From Branchiostoma floridae (lineage: Eukaryota; Chordata; Leptocardii; Amphioxiformes; Branchiostomatidae): a DNA stretch of 62,000 nucleotides. The DNA lies in NCBI RefSeq assembly GCF_000003815.2, contig NC_049990.1:22180243-22242242 (forward strand), given 5' to 3'. Each line of letters opens with the position of its first letter. Position 1 is the first letter of the stretch. The notes under the pieces are model-generated. The model did no database searches and was not told where the DNA came from. It saw only the letters and a program-made list of their open reading frames with translations. The translations under genes were made by a program, and so were the position numbers. This document shows, piece by piece, positions 54,970 to 62,000 of this stretch.

Positions 54970-57570
54970 TGCCTCTTATAGATATGCAGAAATCAAATAT
55001 GCACGCGATGACACAATGAACTTGACCTTTGCTGTACATGTTGCACGGTTGAGAGATGGTCCGTATCAGACGTTATAAAACGATGACAGACCGACCGTTG
55101 ATCTAATCTGCATATACACCCCGGAGGGCTTAACTTAGATTAGGTCTGACACGTAGGGTTAATATTTTCGGGTATGACGGGAATTCCCTACTTAGGGTTT
55201 TTTTAATAAAAGCACATCAATGACGTGATAATTACGTTATATTACGTTATAACAATATCAAAATTGCAGGAAAGATTTAGATTTATGCGTATATCACCCC
55301 CTGCAAATTTGGTGATCGTACACCAAGCCGTTTGGAAATTATGAAGGGGGCCAAATGAGACCCCCGTCCCAGGACCCCCTCCCTAAAAGCTCAGTGTACG
55401 TAGGTTAACGTGCTATATCTTACAGGGAGAGAGATGCACGTAACCATGTATGACTGCACGTTTACGTGGTTAGCATGATTAATTGATAGTTCGACATGAC
55501 GTGATTGCGTCAGCTCTTCGTTTTAATGAATGATGTGCCTCTTCATTTATGTGTGCGCAATCAGCGTCAGAATGTATAAACATTTTCTAGTACGAAAATT
55601 AAGTCGAAAGATGACATACTAATACTTAATTTGGACAACAGTCCATGTTACGCTATCATCCTCTGAGATCACTATACCAACTGGGAGAATATAAAGATTT
55701 AGTTACGATTTCATATTATTACATACCCCGTCGCACTCAATTTTATATCCTCGAATATACATTTCTCATCAAAAAGCAAAGTAAATACGAACTTGAAAAC
55801 GCAGGTAAGAAGAAAATAAACAGGTGGGTTGTATTTAAGACAATCGACAGAATTCCACCTTGATTGTTGATACTTGTTCTTAGGGAGTCAGGGAAGTTTT
55901 GTTGTCGTCTTAGAACGTCCAACAACATACATTATATCAAAAGCTACAACCTAAAGTATCATTTAATGTAGCATGGAAGATCGTTACATTACTGTAGGGG
56001 CCAATGCCGGTATCAAACTAACATTCAGGCGAGCAACAAAAGTGGCTTCATTTGACGCACGTACGGAGTAATAAAACACAGAAAATACATCTTTCATACT
56101 TTCAAAAAAACTTACGACATCCAAAGGCCTCAAGGGCAAATGAAAAAAAGAACCTTATTGTTTCTTAAAGATCGTCGTAGATTGCTTAGAACAACACTGG
56201 ACAAGTTTCAGAAGTAAAGTTACTCCGGTCAACAATTCTTAAGCACACCCTTCGGCATGTCTTGGCCTTTAGATACGGGGTAAACCCTTAGGTTAATGGT
56301 GCGTGCTGCCTCGAAATTGCAATTTGGTTACAAATTAACCTCCGTGCAGGAGACTGGGTCATTTTCACGGAGCAGGTGAAATTGTCGTACGTGACCTAGA
56401 AACAGATTCTTTGTTTCAAACAACATGAGAAGTGAAGTATAGTCTGGGATAAAACTTTGTTCTAACACACGGATTGTATGTGTGAGTTTTGACTGCTCAG
56501 CCACAGTCTTCTTCGCTACTCAAATGACCAATGATTCATCCAAAGGTCACGTGATCCTACGGACACGTAATGTCAGCAATTGGTCAAAAGTGCAAGGAAG
56601 TCACTGTCTATCCCGTCCACCGTCGCAAAATTCTGTGTACAGCCTGTCAGCTTCCTCGGAGCATTTCTGACGGATTCTTATGGTACTGCAGCTGTAGGTG
56701 TCGCTGCTTGTAGATGCGGTCCAAACGCGACGTGTTTCATGTTGAAAACATGTATACATAATTGTTATTCTGTGACTCAGCAATCAGATTAATCTATTCC
56801 TATCATTTCTGTTTGGAGATGCCTCTAGTGTGCTCAGATGTAGATGGTTTTCTTGATTCCTTTGCATAATCGCTGACATACATGCACGTAGATATATATG
56901 GTTAAAACTTTGATGCCTTGACGTTTCGTGTTGGGGCAAAGTCTGCTCTCTGTACGCTAGCTACCCACACAGATTGTCAACCGCAACTAATGCAAGGCAT
57001 ATATCCCTCGCATCTAGAAAGAAATTAGAGGTGGAGTGAAGTCAACACATTTACTTTTGGTGACAATTTTTATAAACATCTTAATGACCCATGGTCACCT
57101 CGGGATAACGCACTGATGATATACAATACGAATAACACCGTCATGGCTATTGCTAATACTGATAATGTTTCCAGATAGAACAGAAAAGAAATTTCTTTTC
57201 TTCAGGGTCTAACGCTCCTCAGTACTCTCAAATTACACAAGAGTCTTCTTACCTGAGTCTGCATCGTGTGCAGGTAATCTTACAGGCAGACAAGATCAGA
57301 GAACCTTCAGGCACGGGATGCAAATACATGTCCTCCCTCTCCTGTCGGCTCTCGGCTGGTAATTCCCGCACAGTCATGCAGGCGCCTGGTGGAGAGGGAG
57401 GGTGATCTTACCGACGTGAGTGTTTTAATTGCCCATCAACGGGAAACAGGTGCAGCGTGATGTGCATGTAAGGAGTGGGGGAGATGGAGAAGAAGTTTTG
57501 TTCAAGTTTTGTTACCGGAGTACAAACGTGTATGAACATCACCTTAAAATAAGACATTCGTTCATAATGA
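54970..57570. other. No gene seen
   Basis: Unassigned sequence. Open frames here have no recognised similarity. Confidence 0.4.
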
Positions 57571-57571
57571 C

Positions 57572-57685
57572 CAACCAACCAACGATCCAACCGACAAACC
57601 AACCAACCAACAAACAAACCAACAAACAAACTAACCAAAATTAGACCAACCGAACAACCATCAAACCAACCAACCAACATTTTCA
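57572..57685. repeat. (CCAA)n-like low-complexity tract
   Basis: An imperfect tract of ACCAACCAACAAACAAACC type. Open frames over it are artefacts. Confidence 0.9.
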
Positions 57686-57689
57686 AACT

Positions 57690-58735
57690 CAACACAATCA
57701 AAAGTTTCCTTTTGGCTGGGTACTTTTGGAAGCGTTGATTTTAAGCTTCGTTTGTCTTTCTTTAAAGTACACCAGAAGTCAGACGCCAGGGATAACGGAT
57801 GCAAAAATTCAGGACAACCCCAAATCAAGCTGTGAGTTTTGACAAGAAGGTCTTTCCTGACCTTTGAAAGATACTTTACCGGCGGAATCTGGGCAATGCG
57901 CCATACAAAGTGAAAGAGGTTGCTATCATTTTTCCTGTGCGAATATTTTCTCTCTTTAATTTCTTTTGCTAAAGGCCAAAATCAATACCTGGAAATCCGC
58001 CAACTCTCAGACTTTGGGACAGGTTTGATAAATCTTTTACTGGACCGCGAACATAACGCAGAAACACCATATATCCTGGAGGAGAAAAATGTCGACGCTG
58101 TTCATATATTTTCACTGAAACAATATATTCAGGGCAAAAACGCCGCAGTAATATTTCAAGTTGTCAGAAGTGCATGTCTTCAAGCCAAACATTGTAGTTA
58201 AAATCTATGTCGTGCAAGTAAAGTATAGTCCATTAAAGCATTTTTGTGCGTTGCCATTACTATTGCAACGGTAGAAAGCTAACTTTAAGGCAATGTCCTT
58301 ACTACTAGTTGTCTCTTCACTTCTAGCATTTCTAAGAACATCCGTATCGAGCGTGGCCTAGCGGATTAAAAACAAACTGCACACAGATTTAGTATACCAC
58401 AACACGTACTAGTGTTTCAAAAACCCATGGAGATAAATGTGTATAAAAGTGTAAATTGAGTGCGACATTTTTATGTGTGTATGCTATTATGTTGTTTGCA
58501 TATTATGTTTTCACCATGAGCTAGTTACCGCCTACAATTAAGAATTGATAATAATAATAATAACTAGAGTTCCACGAACACATACCTTTTGCCAAATAAA
58601 CCAGGTTTGTTATATATAATATGTAGAATGATGTAAATTGATGATAAATGTGTTACTCATTATATTTCATTCTATATGCCTGGAGTTGGTTCATAACATT
58701 TTGCCATTGCTTATACAAATTAGATCCCTATTAAC
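57690..58735. other. No gene seen
   Basis: Non-coding sequence, with a small (ATA)n stretch near 58550. Confidence 0.4.
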
Positions 58736-58739
58736 GTAC

Positions 58740-59893
58740 TAACATTAAATTGTATCAAGCATCACTTAAGCTGTCAGCATACCAAAATCATGACGATCCT
58801 TTCATCCCTTCTTGACTATTCTCTTTCAAAGTAGGAAACTAAACCGGCTCCTGCAGTTCAAGAAAAGATGTCAGCGGACACAAACATCGCCTCTTATTCT
58901 CTGCCATCTTTCTCAGTTACATATGTGACAAGTTTGAAAGTCCTATCACGGAATGCAGTGGATTTATCAACTTTCCTCATTTATTATGCAAATTAGCTGT
59001 TAATTTGCATAACTACTATCTCATTATGTAAGTTTTTACTTAGGCTATCTACATACCAAAAATCATGACGATCTGTCAACACGTTCATATTTTCCATTGA
59101 TTATGCAAATGAGATCATAATCTGCATAATTGATATGTATTGATATTTCTTTCTTTCTCAGCTACAAATGTGACAAGTTTGAAAGTCCTATAAAGGAATG
59201 CAGTGAATTTACACACTTTCCTCATTAATTATGCAAATTATCTGTCGATTTGCATAATTAGAATCTCATCATGTAAGTCTTCCCTTTGGCTATCTACATA
59301 CCAAAAATCAGGACGATCCGTCAACAATTAATTATGCAAATGAGGCCGTCATTTATATGTATTGCATTGCATTTATATGTATTGCATTGATATTTCTCTC
59401 TTTCTCATCTATATGTGACAAGTTTGAAAGTCCTATCATGAAATGTAGTGGATTTATAAACTTTCCTCATTAATTATGCAAATTAATTGCTGATTAGCAT
59501 AATTAGTATCCATTATGAACATGTGTTACTTGGGCTATCTACATACCAAAAATCATGACGATCCATCAACACGTTCGGCGACTGTAGTTCCAAACAAGCC
59601 GCTAAGGGGTCCAAACTTTCAGCATCTACTCTCTGCTCCAAGAGCTATCTACCACTCAAAAATCATAACCACAGCATGTCCAGAACAGGAGATATCAAAA
59701 ACTGAGGTTCTGCTGCAGTACCTTAGCAAGCCGCTAGGGGGCCCATTATCGAACTTGCCCTTCGTTTTCCCGACCCCTACTCACCTACCAAATAGGGATC
59801 CATCCAAGACTTCTTGAGTTATGCTGTTAACACACAGACAGACACATGTACACAAGCCCAAAACATAATCTTAGCCATTCTGGCAAAGGTAAT
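58740..59893. repeat. About 245-bp tandem array rich in ATGCAAAT, with repeat tail
   Basis: ACCAAAAATCATGACGATC or a close variant recurs near 58785, 59055, 59300 and 59545. TATGTGACAAGTTTGAAAGT recurs near 58921, 59165 and 59411. The array ends in a tail with AACACACAGACAGACACATG and TCTGGCAAAGGTAATAA, which looks like the end of a non-autonomous retroelement. The family was not identified. Confidence 0.8.
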
Positions 59894-60492
59894 AACCAAC
59901 AGGACATTTTGTAATCTATTATGGGCTAACGTTGTCATTTTTCTATAGCAAATGAGTCATAATCAGCTTTAAATTGGGCAACAATAAAACACTGCTGTTT
60001 TGAAGTCCCAAATGGCTTGTTTGTAAAGTAGGTTAATTCCGCCGGGAAACATCAAAGGAGTAGAAAGACGATAATTAATTACACCAGTGTAGTTTCCTTC
60101 TCATCCAGGACTTGTGCGGCGTGAATTTTTGATAAAAGGCCCATGGGGAAACTACTTATCATATGTCGTGCCAGTTGTATAGAATAATAATTTCATAATC
60201 ATAGAGGACTGAAATCTCCTGAAGTTGTGCAGTACTAGTTATAATCCATCAAATATTTCCACGGGGAATGGAGAAAGACATCGAAGACCTGATACTTCAA
60301 ATACATAGGCCTCACACCAGAAATATTTAAAAAATTATGAATAACATTTCATTCAATGTTATGAATTTCTCGCTTATTCTTTCCCAGTATTTTCCTGGCC
60401 TCCTGCGGGACTTTACATCCAGGCAAACCTAGCAGCAACAACTTTGAACTCGGGCTAAAGCAACTTTCCCATTCTTCAATCCCCCGGTTGCA

Positions 60493-60592
60493 NNNNNNNN
60501 NNNNNNNNNNNNNNNNNNNNNNNNNNNNNNNNNNNNNNNNNNNNNNNNNNNNNNNNNNNNNNNNNNNNNNNNNNNNNNNNNNNNNNNNNNNN
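60493..60592. other. Assembly gap (100 N)
   Basis: Exactly 100 N; the true length is unknown. Confidence 0.98.
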
Positions 60593-60686
60593 CTACATTT
60601 ACATCATATATATATTGTACAATAGTGTATATATACAAACTATTAAACCATTTCATCATCACCATTTAACCGCGCATTTTAACTAA

Positions 60687-60962
60687 TCTCATCGTCCGTT
60701 TGTGAGATAGAATATCATCAACATGTGGCTTATTTGCAATACAAACTAGAAATTTCTCATCGTTCGTTTGTGAGATAGAATATCATCAACATGTGGCTTA
60801 TTTGCAATACAAACTAGAAATTTCTCATCGTTCGTTTGTGAGATAGAATATCATCAACATGTGGCTTATTTGCAATACAAACTAGAAATTTCTCATCATC
60901 CGTTTGAGAGATAGAATAACAGCATCAACATGTGGCTTATTTGCAATACAAACTAGAAATTT
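60687..60962. repeat. 68-bp minisatellite, four units
   Basis: TCTCATCGTTCGTTTGTGAG begins at 60687, 60755, 60823 and 60891 with an exact 68-bp period. The last copy has a small insertion (AACAGC). Confidence 0.96.
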
Positions 60963-61108
60963 CTAATCTGCTCTGTTTATTGTTACCTAAACACATTCAT
61001 ATACAGCAAGTATATGGTGACCAGCCCCCCTCCCCCCAAACTCTGCCCTGCTACATGAGTTACTTGAAGTTAAAGCTGACTGGTCCATTGAAATGTACCT
61101 GTCCACAG

Positions 61109-61239
61109 TTATTGAACCTTTGAATAAGGTGTACCGTCGTCTTTTCGTACTTCAGCGTAGAACTGCCTTAGTAGTTGTGACAACTCTGTTTCCGGCAGCT
61201 CCTCAAATTCAGTGTTTTTGTCTCTTGCCTGCAGCCATG
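61109..61239 (-). CDS. DUF3504/KIAA1958-like protein, exon 2, early stop
   Basis: Joined to the previous exon, acceptor TTTTAG at 61240 completes the split codon and gives AWLQARDKNTEFEELPETEL, then SQLLRQFYAEVRKDDGTPYSK, which is the next block of the same family. Four codons later the frame meets TAA (61109-61111), just where relatives continue into the rest of the domain. No good donor was seen (AAG followed by GTTCAA is poor). The recombinase-like C-terminal part is not in the window, so this is either a truncated gene or a pseudogene. Confidence 0.6.
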
Positions 61240-61477
61240 CTAAAATTGAAAAAAAAAAGTTTTCTTAATTTTTTTCGCCCCCAAATCCACTATCAGGCTG
61301 TTAATAATAATGCTAGTTCTCTATCTATCATCAAGATACATGTATAATTATTTTCAAACGTTACTCCGACCCCCCTCCCCACATGGCTCTCATTCACTGA
61401 ACAAATAAATGTAAAGCATTTATAAGTATGTATTTCTATTTTTGCTTATTTTTTTACGTCGGAAAAAAGATACTCAC

Positions 61478-61820
61478 CTTTGAAAATCTTGACGCCCCAC
61501 CTAGTAGACTTCTCGGTGGTTTTCTCCACCCTTCCCCCTTCTATCTCGTCCAGTTGTTCTCCATCTAAAGTCACGAAGCGGGCAGTGGTGTTCTCCGCTG
61601 CGCCTTCAGGTTCTGGCTGCTGTTCAGGTTCTGTTTCGGCCTCCCAGGGCCTCAACAACGCTTCAAGATCTCTCTCAGATACCTCTTCCACGTAGAACTG
61701 CGGTAAAATACCAACAAAAAGCTCACAAACTTGCGGTTCGAATGCAAAAAAAAGATGGCGTCCAGCAAAAATAAAATCGTCCGATATGCGGATCTGCGGT
61801 GACGTAATGGAACAGACCAC
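61478..61820 (-). CDS. DUF3504/KIAA1958-like protein, exon 1 (start uncertain)
   Basis: The well supported part (61478-61697) reads FYVEEVSERDLEALLRPWEA, an acidic Glu/Pro-rich stretch, then ARFVTLDGEQLDEIE and STRWGVKIFK. This is the N-terminal layout of DUF3504/KIAA1958-type proteins, relatives of Crypton tyrosine recombinases. It ends in phase 1 at AAAG followed by GTGAGT. The open frame extends upstream to an ATG at 61820. Alternatively an acceptor (TTTACCGCAG at 61698) marks the true exon start, and then the first exon lies outside the window. Host function is unknown. Confidence 0.62.
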
Positions 61821-62000
61821 TTTTGGCGGGGGTGTTGTAAATCTGTTTTAATCTTTTTCAGTTTAAATATCATTTATATCTATTAATTGTGTTGTAGTTT
61901 AACATAAATTGTTCGAAATAAAGTACAATACGCTGTTTAATAGATATAATCGATAAATACGTAACACTAGTATTAGCGTCCTGTCCCCTCTATAATGGTG

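Noticed and set aside
57408-57701. Hydrophobic Val/Gly/Leu-rich minus-strand frame
   Set aside because: It is the translation of the CCAA-type low-complexity tract and has no family motif.

Overview
The window looks like animal nuclear DNA: large introns with consensus GT/AG sites, many microsatellites, non-LTR retrotransposon ends, tRNA-derived SINEs, MITEs and a Penelope-like element. Together with a deuterostome-type neuroligin, this best fits a cephalochordate (amphioxus, Branchiostoma). That assignment is an inference, not a database result. Three runs of exactly 100 N (12875, 49183, 60493) are scaffold gaps, so distances across them are nominal.

Region 4977-22424 (minus strand) holds the one well supported gene, a neuroligin. 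Six coding exons (21893-22307, 9137-9286, 7799-7984, 7042-7311, 6057-6582, 4977-5727) join in phase (1,1,1,1,2) into 765 codons plus a stop. The protein has a signal peptide, an esterase-like domain with a dead nucleophile position (GVDTG), a stalk, one membrane span and a short 61-residue tail. The tail lacks both the usual neuroligin PDZ ligand and the gephyrin-binding segment. Intron 1 (12.6 kb) carries most of the repeats in this half, including a tandem duplication that copied the first 40 bases of exon 2 with its splice acceptor.

Region 22.4-61 kb is gene-poor. It holds tandem arrays (178-bp, 521-bp, 245-bp, 68-bp and 20-bp units), SINEs, LINE 3' ends, a 5'-truncated Penelope-like insertion (48506-49598) with inverted arms that each carry a hammerhead-ribozyme-like motif, and a possible SLC5-transporter pseudogene fragment near 50.4 kb. 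Seven MITE copies across the window share one internal core although their terminal repeats fall into at least two types.

At the right edge (61109-61820, minus strand) two exons join in frame into the N-terminal part of a DUF3504/KIAA1958-type protein, a family related to Crypton tyrosine recombinases. It ends early at a stop codon.
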